Program-made: the position numbers and the translations under genes
In this document: positions 14,111 through 22,403 of the stretch, one piece after another
Numbering within the stretch: position 1 is the stretch's first letter
Layout of the letters: each line of letters starts with the position of its first letter
Assembly (NCBI GenBank): GCA_035565355.1
Contig: DATMSM010000070.1
Span: 1 to 28,610, forward strand
DNA length: 28,610 nucleotides
DNA from: Ga0074130 sp035565355
GTDB lineage: Bacteria; Pseudomonadota; Gammaproteobacteria; Burkholderiales; Rhodocyclaceae
Reading direction: 5' to 3'
Notes under the pieces: model-generated
The model's input: only the letters and a program-made list of their open reading frames with translations
Database searches by the model: none
Told to the model about the DNA's origin: nothing

Positions 14111-16212
14111 GGGTTGCGATACTCGTCACCCTCGGACTGGGGGCCGTACTGCTGTTCTTGCTCGCCGGGGCCAGCGCCAACAGCCCGCTGTTTGCCCGCC
14201 ATTACGCCTGGCTGCTCGGCGCCAATGCAGTCATTGCACTCGGCTTGCTGACCCTGGTCGGCGCGCGCCTGCTGCGCCTGCGCCGCGAATACCGCGCCGG
14301 CGTCTTCGGCTCCCGCCTGAAAGTCCGCCTCTTGCTGATGCTTGCCTTGATGGCCCTCCTGCCGGGCGCACTGGTCTATAGCGTGTCGATGCAGTTTGCG
14401 GTCAAGAGCATTGAGTCCTGGTTCGACGTACGCGTGGACAATGCCCTGGAAGGCGGCCTTGCACTCGGCCGTAGCGTGCTCGAAGCGCAGCAGTCCGACC
14501 TGCTCGACAAGGGCCGCGGCCTGAGTCTCGATCTTGGCGATACGGAGTTCGTATCGGCGACGCAGATGTCGCGGCTGCGCGAGCGCGTCAATATCATGAC
14601 ATTGACCTTGTTCGCGGCCAACGGCCAGGCACTGGTCAGCGCCACCGCCAGCGACGAAAGCCTGCTCCCGCCACTGCCCACGCCGACGCAGTTGCGCCAG
14701 GCCCGCAACGGTCGCGGAGTCGCCGTGACCGAGGGCGAGGCCAGCGAAGGGCTGACAGTGCGCGCGCTGGTACCGGTCTATCTGGCCGGCGGCGAAGTGC
14801 GCGTGCTGCAGCTCACCGACGTCGTGCCGACCTATCTGGCCGGTAGCGCCGCCAGCGTCGAGGATGCCTACCGCGACTACCAGGAGCTGCAGCTCGGCAA
14901 GGATGGCTTGAAGCGCATCTACACGCTGACCCTGACCTTGACGCTGCTGCTGGCTCTGCTGGCCGCGATTGCGCTGGCCTTCATGCTCGCCGAGCGCATC
15001 ATCGAACCCCTGCTGCTGCTCGCCGAAGGAACGCAGGCTGTGGCAGCCGGCGACTACACGCCGCGCGCCGCCGTGGAAAGCAACGACGAGCTGGGCGTGC
15101 TGACCCGCTCCTTCAACCAGATGACGCGCCAGCTCGACGATGCGCGCCGCGAGGCCGACCGCCACCGCGCCGCCACCGAAGCCGCGCGTGCCTATCTCGA
15201 AAGCGTACTCGGCAATCTGTCCGCCGGCGTCATCACCTTCGACAACAACTTCATCATGCGCGCCGCCAATCTCGGCGCTGTCGGCATCCTGCGCAGCGAC
15301 CTGACCATGGTCGACAATCTGCCGCTGATGGAATGGCCCATCCATCGTCAGCTCTGCGATGCCGTGCTGGAAGGCTTCCGCGAGCACAAGGGCGACTGGC
15401 ACCAGCAGCTGGAAATCGAGATCAGCGAAGGCGAAAGCCGCACCCTGCTGCTGCGTGGCACCACCCTGCCTGCCGCCGGCGGCGCGGGTCACGTCATCGT
15501 CTTCGACGACATCACCGACCTGCTGTCGGCGCAGCGTACCGCCGCCTGGGGCGAAGTGGCGCGCCGCCTGGCGCACGAAATCAAGAACCCGCTCACGCCC
15601 ATCCAGCTCTCCGCCGAACGCCTGCAGCACAAGCTGGCCGACAAGCTGGCGCCGGCCGAACGGGAAATGCTGGAGCGGGCCAGCTCGACCATCGTCAATC
15701 AGGTCGAGGCGCTCAAAAACCTCGTCAATGAATTCCGCGACTATGCGCGCACGCCGCCGCCGGTTTTGAAAGCCGTTGATCTCAACGATCTGGTGCGCGA
15801 TGTGCTGGGGCTTTACGAAAACGCGGCTGTCCGCATCGAACCCGACCTGACGCCAGATCTGGCGCCGGTGCTGGCCGATGCCAATCAGATGCGCCAGGTG
15901 ATCCACAATCTGCTGCGCAATGCGCAGGACGCGCTCGCCGATGTCGCCGAGCCGCGCCTGGTCATTGCCACCCATGCCGATCCGCGCGGCTGCACGCTGA
16001 CCGTTAGCGACAACGGCAGCGGCTTTCCGCCGCAGATTCTGGCACGCGCATTCGAGCCCTATGTCACCACCAAGTCCAAGGGCACCGGCCTTGGACTTGC
16101 CATCGTCAAGAAGATCGTCGATGACCACAAGGGCCAGATTCGCCTCGGCAATCGCGAGGCTGGCGGTGCCGAGATCACCATCCGCCTGCCCTTCGATAGT
16201 GCCAATAGCTGA
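14107..16212 (+). CDS. ntrY: Nitrogen-regulation-type sensor histidine kinase NtrY
   Basis: Membrane histidine kinase of 701 aa. Three hydrophobic helices lie in the first 100 residues. A presumed periplasmic sensor region runs from about 100 to 275 and is closed by a fourth helix rich in Leu/Thr (TLTLTLLLALLAAIALAFML). HAMP follows (EPLLLLAEGTQAVAAGDY to NQMTRQL), then a PAS-like segment (LSAGVITFDNNFIMRAAN). The dimerisation domain has phosphoacceptor His490 in RRLAHEIKNPLTPIQLSAE. The ATPase domain has an N-box HNLLRNAQDAL, G1 VSDNGSGFPP and G2 KGTGLGLAIVKKIV. All kinase motifs are intact. GTG 14107 overlaps the DUF4390 stop. It should phosphorylate NtrX, encoded 233 bp downstream; in other species NtrYX affects nitrogen and respiratory gene expression. 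Confidence 0.93.
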   Translation: MRVAILVTLGLGAVLLFLLAGASANSPLFARHYAWLLGANAVIALGLLTLVGARLLRLRREYRAGVFGSRLKVRLLLMLALMALLPGALVYSVSMQFAVKSIESWFDVRVDNALEGGLALGRSVLEAQQSDLLDKGRGLSLDLGDTEFVSATQMSRLRERVNIMTLTLFAANGQALVSATASDESLLPPLPTPTQLRQARNGRGVAVTEGEASEGLTVRALVPVYLAGGEVRVLQLTDVVPTYLAGSAASVEDAYRDYQELQLGKDGLKRIYTLTLTLTLLLALLAAIALAFMLAERIIEPLLLLAEGTQAVAAGDYTPRAAVESNDELGVLTRSFNQMTRQLDDARREADRHRAATEAARAYLESVLGNLSAGVITFDNNFIMRAANLGAVGILRSDLTMVDNLPLMEWPIHRQLCDAVLEGFREHKGDWHQQLEIEISEGESRTLLLRGTTLPAAGGAGHVIVFDDITDLLSAQRTAAWGEVARRLAHEIKNPLTPIQLSAERLQHKLADKLAPAEREMLERASSTIVNQVEALKNLVNEFRDYARTPPPVLKAVDLNDLVRDVLGLYENAAVRIEPDLTPDLAPVLADANQMRQVIHNLLRNAQDALADVAEPRLVIATHADPRGCTLTVSDNGSGFPPQILARAFEPYVTTKSKGTGLGLAIVKKIVDDHKGQIRLGNREAGGAEITIRLPFDSANS

Positions 16213-16445
16213 GGAAAGCGGCCCGAAAACCTGCGAGTTGCGCCTTTCCTCAATGCAACAAAGGCGCTGACTTCATGTAGGCTAGCGCGCCAGGATGGTG
16301 CTTTATGGTTAGGGCATCAGGAGGAGTCTAAAAAGAATGCCCCGGTGATGCACTGCATTCGTGCCGGCATGACCAGGACGCAAACAGATGGCGCTGCACC
16401 CGTGCAGTGAATCGCTTTACCCCGCAGCCGGGGATAGGTAGTGAT
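16213..16445 (+). other. Structured ntrY–ntrX spacer with a coupled chain of tiny ORFs
   Basis: The spacer is long for a partner pair. GAGGAAAG (16211–16218) pairs with CTTTCCTC (16244–16251) just after ntrY. A strong Shine–Dalgarno, AGGAGGAG (16319–16326), precedes ATG 16337, which encodes only Met-Pro-Arg. Its TGA overlaps ATG 16348, which opens a 20-codon frame ending at 16410. That TGA overlaps GTG 16407, in frame with ntrX. CACTGCA near 16351 can pair with TGCAGTG near 16404, and CCCCGG near 16341 with CCGGGG near 16428. The elements are plainly visible; a leader function is inference. Confidence 0.35.
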
Positions 16446-17675
16446 ATGGCAAACATTCTTGTAGTTGATGATGAAGTCGGCATCCGCGAACTGCTCTCTG
16501 AAATTCTTCGCGATGAAGGGCACGATGTCGTCGTCGCCGAAAACGCCACCGAAGCGCGTATCGCGCGCGAGGTAAAGCGGCCCGATCTGGTCCTGCTCGA
16601 TATCTGGATGCCCGACACCGACGGCATCACCCTGCTCAAGGAGTGGTCAGCTGCCGGCCAGCTCAACATGCCGGTGATCATGATGTCCGGCCATGCCTCC
16701 ATCGACACTGCCGTCGAAGCGACCAAGATAGGCGCGCTCGATTTCCTCGAAAAGCCGATCGGCATGCAGAAGCTGCTCGCCGGCGTTAAGCGCGGCCTCG
16801 AGCGTACCGCGCGCCCGGCGGCCACCGGCCTCTCGCTCGCGGCCTTTTCGCGCTCCGGCCCGCTGCGCGACCTCAAGCGTCGCGTCGATCAGATTTCCGC
16901 CAGCAGCCGCTTGATCATGCTCCGCTGCGGCAACGGCAATATCGCCGAACTTGTCGCCCGCACCCTGCACACACCGGGCAAGGCCTGGCTGGATCTGGCT
17001 GCCGACTCCAACCCGCTGTCGCTGGATATCCTGCAGGCGGCACACGGCGGTGTGTTGTATGCCGAAGAAATCGGCCGCCTCACCCGCCTGCAGCAGAAGA
17101 ACCTGCTCTTCGCCGCCGACCGGCTGGACAAGCTCGGCATGCGCATGATCGTCGCCAGCTGCATGGATCACGCAACCCTGCTCGCCAACGGTTGGGAAGA
17201 ACCGGCGCTCAAGCGTCTTTCCGACGTGGCCCTGGGCGTGCCCTCGCTGCTTGAAATCAAGGACGAAATTCCGGACATCGCCGCACAATTGCTCGCCCTC
17301 CTGGTTGAAGCCGGCGAAGCGCCAGCGCGCCGACTCTCCACCGCCGCCCAGAACGGTCTGCGCCAGCACGCCTGGCCCGGCGGCTACAGCGAGTTGCGCG
17401 GGGCGATCAAGTCGCTCGCGCTGGGCGCCATCGACGAGGAAATCGCCGGCGACGAAGTCGCGCGCCTGCTCGGCCATGACCCCAGCAATCCTCTGCCGGG
17501 TCTGGCGCCGGAAGTCATGGACCTGCCGCTACGCGAAGCACGCGAGGTGTTCGAGCGCATGTACTTCGAGTACCACCTCGCGGTAGACGGCAGCAATATG
17601 ACGCGCCTGGCCGAGAAGACTGGACTTGAGCGCACCCATCTGTATCGCAAGCTCAAGGATCTCGGTATCCGCTAG
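16446..17675 (+). CDS. ntrX: NtrX-like response regulator with a degenerate AAA+ domain
   Basis: Protein of 409 aa. The receiver domain (1–120) is intact: D8/D9, phosphoacceptor D52 in LLDIWMP, S81 and K103. The central domain keeps the outline of a sigma-54 activator AAA+ module but lacks key parts. Walker A is replaced by RCGNGNIAELVARTLH (160–175), with no Lys-Thr/Ser. About 40 residues including GAFTGA are missing before AHGGVLYAEEIGRL, which has Glu-Glu instead of Asp-Glu. A Fis-type helix-turn-helix closes the protein (MTRLAEKTGLERTHLYRKLKDLGIR). It should bind DNA under NtrY control without ATP-driven sigma-54 activation. ATG 16446 begins the receiver; an in-frame GTG 16407 would add 13 residues. 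Confidence 0.9.
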   Translation: MANILVVDDEVGIRELLSEILRDEGHDVVVAENATEARIAREVKRPDLVLLDIWMPDTDGITLLKEWSAAGQLNMPVIMMSGHASIDTAVEATKIGALDFLEKPIGMQKLLAGVKRGLERTARPAATGLSLAAFSRSGPLRDLKRRVDQISASSRLIMLRCGNGNIAELVARTLHTPGKAWLDLAADSNPLSLDILQAAHGGVLYAEEIGRLTRLQQKNLLFAADRLDKLGMRMIVASCMDHATLLANGWEEPALKRLSDVALGVPSLLEIKDEIPDIAAQLLALLVEAGEAPARRLSTAAQNGLRQHAWPGGYSELRGAIKSLALGAIDEEIAGDEVARLLGHDPSNPLPGLAPEVMDLPLREAREVFERMYFEYHLAVDGSNMTRLAEKTGLERTHLYRKLKDLGIR

Positions 17676-17768
17676 GCCGATCGGGCCTGGCCGGCGCTGC
17701 CGGGGCTATGCTCAAATGGCCGTCCACGCCTTTTCACGGCGGCGCCCGCGCAGCCGCCCCTTGCCTCC

Positions 17769-18146
17769 ATGTCCCGTCCCGTCGCCCAGCAGCCTGAAGA
17801 CCTCGCCCGATTTTTCGTCGAACGTGCCAATGCGCACGACCTCGAAGGCCTGGTCGCGCTCTATGCGCCGGATGCCGTATTGGCGGGAATGAACGGGGAA
17901 ATGGCGGTTGGCCATGCGGCCATCCGTGAGGTCTATGCCGCCATGCTCGCAGCGCACTCGCACTTCAGCGCCGGCGAAGCCGCGCCCACCCTGCTGCGCG
18001 ACGACCTGGCCTTGACCTCGACGCGCCTCATCAACGGCAAGATCACCGCCGAAGTGGCACAACGCCAGGCCGACGGCAGCTGGCTGTGGGTACTCGACCA
18101 GCCCTTGATCAATCCGCGCCCAGCTGCCAACTCAGTTGCTAAATAA
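17769..18146 (+). CDS. NTF2-like (SgcJ/DUF4440-type) protein
   Basis: Small protein of 125 aa with an NTF2-like cone fold pattern: an opening helix (PEDLARFFVERANAHDLEGLVALYAPDAVL), a helix (GHAAIREVYAAMLAA), then beta strands (DDLALTSTRLINGKITAEVAQRQADGSWLWVLDQP). No catalytic residues can be assigned. Such proteins can be small isomerases, hydrolases or ligand binders, and many are uncharacterised. It begins 93 bp after ntrX and ends 9 bp before the MFS gene, so co-transcription with the transporter is likely. No signal peptide is visible. Confidence 0.8.
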   Translation: MSRPVAQQPEDLARFFVERANAHDLEGLVALYAPDAVLAGMNGEMAVGHAAIREVYAAMLAAHSHFSAGEAAPTLLRDDLALTSTRLINGKITAEVAQRQADGSWLWVLDQPLINPRPAANSVAK

Positions 18147-18155
18147 GGCCTGAAC

Positions 18156-19556
18156 ATGCCCGAAGAAAGGCAGTTGCGCATTCTGTTGTGGCTGGTCGCC
18201 ATCGCCTTCTTCATGCAGACGCTGGACGCCACCATCGTCAATACGGCGCTGCCGGCGATGGCCGCGGACCTGAACGAGAGCCCGCTCAAAATGCACTCGG
18301 TGGTCACCTCGTATGCGCTGGCCATGGCGACCCTGATCCCGGCCTCGGGCTGGATCGCCGACCGCTTCGGCACGCGCCGCGCCTTCATGGCGGCCATCGT
18401 CCTGTTCAGCCTGGGGTCGCTGTTCTGCGCGCTGTCGCACAATCTCACGCAGCTGGTACTGGCGCGCATTCTGCAGGGCATAGGCGGCGCAATGCTGCTG
18501 CCGGTGGGGCGCCTTGCCGTGCTGCGCGCCTTCCCGCGCGAACGCTTCCTCTCCGCCATGGCTTTCGTCACCGTTCCCGGCCTGGTCGGCCCGCTGATCG
18601 GGCCGACCCTCGGCGGCTGGCTGGTCGAGTATGCGTCCTGGCACTGGATCTTCCTGATCAATCTGCCCGTCGGCCTGGCCGGCTGCATCATGACGCACCG
18701 CTACATGCGGGATGCGCAGCGCGAGCGGGTAGGCAGCTTCGACCTGATCGGTTATCTGTTGCTGGCCTTCAGCATGGTCGGTATTTCGCTGGCCGTGGAT
18801 GGCTTCTCCGATCTCGCCTTGCGCCAGTTCACCGTGATCCTGCTGGTGTTCGGCTTCGCCTGCCTGGCCGCCTACTGGCTGCGCGCGGCACGGCGTACGG
18901 ATGCCTTGTTTCCTTTGCGCCTCTTCGAAATCAATACCTTCAGCGTCGGCATTCTCGGTAACCTGTTCGCGCGCATCGGCACCGGCGCCATGCCCTTCCT
19001 GATTCCGCTGCTGTTGCAGGTCTGCCTGGGCTATACCCCGGCGCAGGCCGGCGTGATGCTGATCCCGGTGGCGCTGGCCGCCATCCTCAGCAAGCGCATC
19101 GGCCCGCCGCTAATCCAGCGGGTCGGCTATCGCCCGGTGCTGCTGGTAAACACCGTGCTGGTCGGCTTCATCATCAGCAGCTTTGCGCTGACCGGCGCCG
19201 CGACGCCGAGCTGGTTGCTGATCTTGCAGCTCGCCTGCTTCGGCGCGGTCAACTCGCTGCAATTCACCGCCATGAACACGATCACCCTATTCGACCTCGA
19301 GGGCGCAAATGCCAGCAGCGGCAACAGCCTGCTGTCGATGATCATGATGCTGGCCATGAGCTTGGGCGTCGCCGTGGCCGGCGGCCTGCTTGCCGCCTTT
19401 GACGACGGTAGCCAGGGCATAGCGGCGCTGACGGCCTTTCGCTCGACCTTCCTGACCGTGGGCCTGATCACCTGCGCCTCGGCCTGGATCTTCTGGCAAT
19501 TGGTACCCGATGCGGGCCGCGCGGAGAAGAAGCAGGCAGCAGTGGCGGCCGACTAG
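18156..19556 (+). CDS. MFS drug-resistance-type transporter, MdtD/DHA2 family
   Basis: Inner-membrane transporter of 466 aa, close in length and order of motifs to E. coli MdtD. The opening FFMQTLDATIVNTALPAMA is the DHA2 motif D1. ASGWIADRFGTRRAFMAAI is the MFS motif A loop, GGAMLLPVGRLAVLRAFPRE follows, and LVGPLIGPTLGGWLVEYASWHWIFLIN is motif C with its extension. SSGNSLLSMIMMLAMSLGVAVAGG is shared with MdtD. Fourteen helices are expected for DHA2 members. Export of drugs or metabolites driven by protons is the family role; the substrate is unknown. It converges with tag at its 3' end, separated by 3 bp. Confidence 0.88.
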   Translation: MPEERQLRILLWLVAIAFFMQTLDATIVNTALPAMAADLNESPLKMHSVVTSYALAMATLIPASGWIADRFGTRRAFMAAIVLFSLGSLFCALSHNLTQLVLARILQGIGGAMLLPVGRLAVLRAFPRERFLSAMAFVTVPGLVGPLIGPTLGGWLVEYASWHWIFLINLPVGLAGCIMTHRYMRDAQRERVGSFDLIGYLLLAFSMVGISLAVDGFSDLALRQFTVILLVFGFACLAAYWLRAARRTDALFPLRLFEINTFSVGILGNLFARIGTGAMPFLIPLLLQVCLGYTPAQAGVMLIPVALAAILSKRIGPPLIQRVGYRPVLLVNTVLVGFIISSFALTGAATPSWLLILQLACFGAVNSLQFTAMNTITLFDLEGANASSGNSLLSMIMMLAMSLGVAVAGGLLAAFDDGSQGIAALTAFRSTFLTVGLITCASAWIFWQLVPDAGRAEKKQAAVAAD

Positions 19557-19559
19557 GCT

Positions 19560-20123
19560 TCAGCTGCAGCGCGCGTGCTGCGGACAGCCGAGCACATGAT
19601 CGTTGCTCATGCCGGTTGCCTGCATATAGGCATAGCAAATGGTCGAGCCGACGAATTTGAAGCCGCGTTTCAGCAGATCTTTGGATAAGGCATCGGAAAC
19701 CTCCGTCCGTGCCGGCACATCGCCCATCCCACGCAAATTTGGCTGCAATGCCTTACCGCCGACAAAGCCCCACAAATAGGCGTCGAAGCCGCCGAATTCC
19801 TCGCGCAACTTGAGATAGGCGCGCGCATTGGTGATGGTCGCGTTGATCTTGAGCCGATTGCGTACGATGCCCGGATCCTGCATCAGGCGCTCTACGTCTT
19901 TGTCCGTGTAGCGGGCGATCTTCTCGGCATCGAAATTGTCGAAAGCCTTGCGATAGTTTTCCCGCTTCCTCAGCACCGTGATCCATGACAGCCCGGCTTG
20001 CGCGCCTTCGAGGATGAGCAGCTCGAAGAGCATGCGCTCGTCATGGCAGGGGCGTCCCCATTCCTCGTCGTGATACTCGACATACAGCGGATCTTCGCCG
20101 CACCAGGAACAGCGCTTGCCCAT
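19560..20123 (-). CDS. tag: DNA-3-methyladenine glycosylase I
   Basis: Protein of 187 aa, identical in length to E. coli Tag. It removes 3-methyladenine from alkylated DNA as the first step of base excision repair. Conserved segments are RCSWCGEDPLYVEYHDEEWG at the start, LEGAQAGLSWITVLRKRENYR, DVERLMQDPGIVRNRLKI and the C-terminal RGFKFVGSTICYAYMQATG with NDHVLGC. C5, H18, the His of NDHV and the Cys of LGC are positioned as the zinc ligands of Tag. ATG 20123 has GGGGAG just upstream and fits the family start; an in-frame start nine codons earlier is less likely. It lies 33 bp downstream of the lysR stop on the same strand. Confidence 0.95.
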   Translation of the reverse strand: MGKRCSWCGEDPLYVEYHDEEWGRPCHDERMLFELLILEGAQAGLSWITVLRKRENYRKAFDNFDAEKIARYTDKDVERLMQDPGIVRNRLKINATITNARAYLKLREEFGGFDAYLWGFVGGKALQPNLRGMGDVPARTEVSDALSKDLLKRGFKFVGSTICYAYMQATGMSNDHVLGCPQHARCS

Positions 20124-20156
20124 ATCACTCCCCTTCAGATGGTTCGACAAATCCTG

Positions 20157-21080
20157 TCAGCGACGCCGCCTCTGTGGCGATCGCACAGCCGGCCGAGTGG
20201 CCAAGGCCACATCGACAACGCCGACTACGGTCTCGCGCAGGATGTCCTGCAACAAGCTCACCGCTGCTGTTTGCGCATCTGGTGAGCCGATGAATACCAG
20301 TGACACGCTGGGCAAGGCTGGCAGCTTTTCGGCCTTGCCCAGCAGGGCCAGATGGCGCGGCACGCCGACGGGCGTGCGCACCGCCAGGCCGAGGCCGCTT
20401 TCCACCGCCGCCCACAGGCCGGCCAGGCTGGGCGTCGTGAACGACAGATGCCAGGGCTGGCCTAGCTTGTCGAGTGCCGCAGCGGCGGCGGCGCGGAACA
20501 GGCAGGGCGCTTCGAAAGCGGCCAAGGGCAGCACGGTCTTCGATGAGCGGACGAAATCCGGCCGGCCTACCCAAACCAGCGGTAGCTCGGCTACCTTCTC
20601 CAGATACCGCGTCACGCGCTCATCCTGCCATACCAGCGCCAGATCAAGCTGCCCGGCAGCAACACGCTTAATCAGCTCGCTGTTGCGCTCGGCACGTGCC
20701 TCGATGCGCACCTTCTCGTGAGTTCTGGCGAAACGCGCCAGCGCCGCAGGCAGGCCGTTCTCGGCGAAATCATGCGGCAGACCGACGCGCACCCAGCCCT
20801 CGATAGCGCTGCTGCGCATGCGCCCGACCGCTTCGTCATTGAGTTCCAGCATGCGCTTGGCGTAACCGAGCAGCAGCTCACCTGCATCGGTCAATGCGAG
20901 CTTGCGCCCGGCCTTCACGAACAACGTCTGCTCAACCTGGCTTTCCAGCTTCTTCAACTGTGCGCTGACAGCTGCCGGCGAGCGCCCGAGCCGGTCGGCC
21001 GCCTGCGCGAAACTGCCGAGCTCCACCCCGGTAACAAAGGTACGCAGCACGTCGATATCGAGATTCGGGCGAACGCTCAT
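20157..21080 (-). CDS. LysR-family transcriptional regulator
   Basis: Protein of 307 aa. The winged helix-turn-helix is at residues about 7–66, with LRTFVTGVELGSFAQAADRLGRSPAAVSAQLKKLE as its recognition core. The substrate-binding domain starts near 90 with VRVGLPHDFAENGLPAALARF. The protein ends with an Arg-rich tail. The effector and targets are unknown. It is transcribed away from a 59-aa membrane protein gene, with about 100 AT-rich bases between them, the standard arrangement for a LysR regulator and its target. Tag, 33 bp downstream, may be co-transcribed. Confidence 0.92.
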   Translation of the reverse strand: MSVRPNLDIDVLRTFVTGVELGSFAQAADRLGRSPAAVSAQLKKLESQVEQTLFVKAGRKLALTDAGELLLGYAKRMLELNDEAVGRMRSSAIEGWVRVGLPHDFAENGLPAALARFARTHEKVRIEARAERNSELIKRVAAGQLDLALVWQDERVTRYLEKVAELPLVWVGRPDFVRSSKTVLPLAAFEAPCLFRAAAAAALDKLGQPWHLSFTTPSLAGLWAAVESGLGLAVRTPVGVPRHLALLGKAEKLPALPSVSLVFIGSPDAQTAAVSLLQDILRETVVGVVDVALATRPAVRSPQRRRR

Positions 21081-21088
21081 CGTTCAGG

Positions 21089-21148
21089 TATTTAGAATGG
21101 TTAATTAAAAACTATTCGATATTCAGAATGATGATCGACTCCTATAGT
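21089..21148 (+). promoter_or_regulatory. Putative LysR operator and promoter for the 59-aa protein gene
   Basis: Two direct repeats, TATTTAGAATGG (21089–21100) and TATTCAGAATGA (21120–21131), are 31 bp apart, about three helical turns. ATTC-N8-GAAT (21114–21129) satisfies the T-N11-A rule of LysR operators. TATAGT at 21143–21148 is a good -10 element. The matching -35 position (21120–21125, TATTCA) is poor and lies inside the second repeat, as expected for an activated promoter. Regulation by the adjacent LysR protein is inferred. Confidence 0.5.
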
Positions 21149-21181
21149 GGCCCTGTCAAGTCGACACACAAGGAGAGCAGC

Positions 21182-21361
21182 ATGGCAACACTCACGATCA
21201 AACAGGCCCTTGCAAGAAATGACAAGCTGCACACTACGCTGAGGGTCGCAGGCTATATAGGCATCGCGCTGCTGCTCGCGCTCATGCTGGGCGTGCTGCT
21301 GTCCGGCGGCGACTGGACGCTGCCCATGGACCCGGCCGTCGCGGCCAGCTTTACGGCTTGA
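21182..21361 (+). CDS. Small single-pass membrane protein, unknown function
   Basis: Protein of 59 aa. A polar N-terminus (MATLTIKQALARNDKLHTTLR) is followed by one hydrophobic helix (about residues 22–42, VAGYIGIALLLALMLGVLLSG) and a short acidic/hydrophobic tail. AAGGAG lies eight bases before ATG 21182; an upstream in-frame ATG 21128 overlaps the operator region and is unlikely. It is divergent from the LysR gene and its last 11 bases overlap the 3' end of mutY, which is on the other strand. No family is recognised. Its position and its strong ribosome-binding site argue that it is a real gene. Confidence 0.65.
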   Translation: MATLTIKQALARNDKLHTTLRVAGYIGIALLLALMLGVLLSGGDWTLPMDPAVAASFTA

Positions 21362-22403
21362 GTGCCATCTCCAGCAGACTGCGGATGGGCGTCGGTAGCG
21401 CGGCGGCTGCATAGTCGGCGGCGGCGAGCCAGCGCAGATTGCCCTCCATCGCGGCAGGCAGCTGCGTGACTTGCGCATGCAAGGGACGCAGGGTCAGGCG
21501 AAAGTGGGTGAAAGTGTGGCGCAATGCAGGCAGCTCCTGCCACGCCTCGGCGCGGACACCGTAGCGCTGTTGCACGTAGTGCGCGGCATCAGCGCCTGCG
21601 GGTAACTCAGGCAGGCACAGCAGGCCGCCCCAGATGCCGCTGGGCGGGCGCTGCTCAAGCAGCATGCCCTGCGGACCCTGCATCAGCAGGAAGACGCTCT
21701 CACGTTCCGGCACCGCTTTCTTGGGTCGCGGTGCAGGCAGTTCGGCCGTACGATTTTCGCGCTGCGCGACACAGATATCGGCCATGGGGCAACGGCTGCA
21801 CAAAGGCTTGCCGCGCGTGCAGATCGTCGCACCCAGATCCATCTGCGCCTGCGTGTAGATGCCGGTGTCCTGCGCCGGCATCAGGGCTTCGGCCAGCACC
21901 CACATCTCCCGTTCGATCTTCAGCGCCCCCGGAAAACCCTCGATGCCGAAGCAACGTGCAAACACGCGCTTGACGTTGCCGTCGAGGATGGGGGTCTGCG
22001 CGCCGAAACAGAAACTCGCGATCGCATTCGCGGTCGAGCGGCCGATGCCGGGCAGTTCGGCGATCAGCGCGGCATCGCGCGGAAACTCGCCGCCGTGTTG
22101 CACCATCACCGCCTGCGCGCACTTGTGCAGATTGCGTGCCCGCGCGTAGTAACCCAGCCCGCTCCATAGCGGCATGACGTCTTCGACCGGCGCCGCAGCC
22201 AAGTCTGCCAGCGTGGGAAAGCGCTCAAGAAAACGCTGGTAATAAGGAATGACCGTCGCGACCTGGGTCTGCTGCAGCATGATCTCCGACAGCCAGACCC
22301 GATACGGATCTGTCGTGTTCTGCCAGGGCAGACCTTTGCGGCCGTGCTGCTTGTGCCAGGCGATCAGGCGTCGGGAAAAGTCAGAATCCAAAGCCTTCAC
22401 CAC
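21351..22403 (-). CDS. mutY: A/G-specific adenine DNA glycosylase MutY
   Basis: Protein of 350 aa, E. coli length 350. It removes adenine mispaired with 8-oxoguanine. The glycosylase domain has the catalytic region LSEIMLQQTQVATVIPYY, the helix-hairpin-helix LPGIGRSTANAIA, the catalytic Asp in ILDGNVKRV, and an iron-sulphur cluster loop CTRGKPLCSRCPMADIC with the C-x6-C-x2-C-x5-C spacing. The C-terminal Nudix-like domain carries QRPPSGIWGGLLCLPE and LRHTFTHFRL. The first codons (GTG GTG AAG) lie in one arm of a repeat element, and no ribosome-binding site is visible, so the start is uncertain by a few residues. purT lies upstream on the same strand. Confidence 0.95.
   Translation of the reverse strand: MVKALDSDFSRRLIAWHKQHGRKGLPWQNTTDPYRVWLSEIMLQQTQVATVIPYYQRFLERFPTLADLAAAPVEDVMPLWSGLGYYARARNLHKCAQAVMVQHGGEFPRDAALIAELPGIGRSTANAIASFCFGAQTPILDGNVKRVFARCFGIEGFPGALKIEREMWVLAEALMPAQDTGIYTQAQMDLGATICTRGKPLCSRCPMADICVAQRENRTAELPAPRPKKAVPERESVFLLMQGPQGMLLEQRPPSGIWGGLLCLPELPAGADAAHYVQQRYGVRAEAWQELPALRHTFTHFRLTLRPLHAQVTQLPAAMEGNLRWLAAADYAAAALPTPIRSLLEMALKP

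Noticed and set aside
14074..16128. Long open frame on the minus strand across ntrY.
   Set aside because: Typical GC-rich shadow frame; the plus strand encodes all histidine kinase motifs in order.
16372..16448. GGACGCAAA and TAGGTAG in the ntrY–ntrX spacer recall the c-di-GMP-I riboswitch.
   Set aside because: The expected stems and the upstream AGGGCAAACC segment could not be laid out in order; the match is limited to short words.
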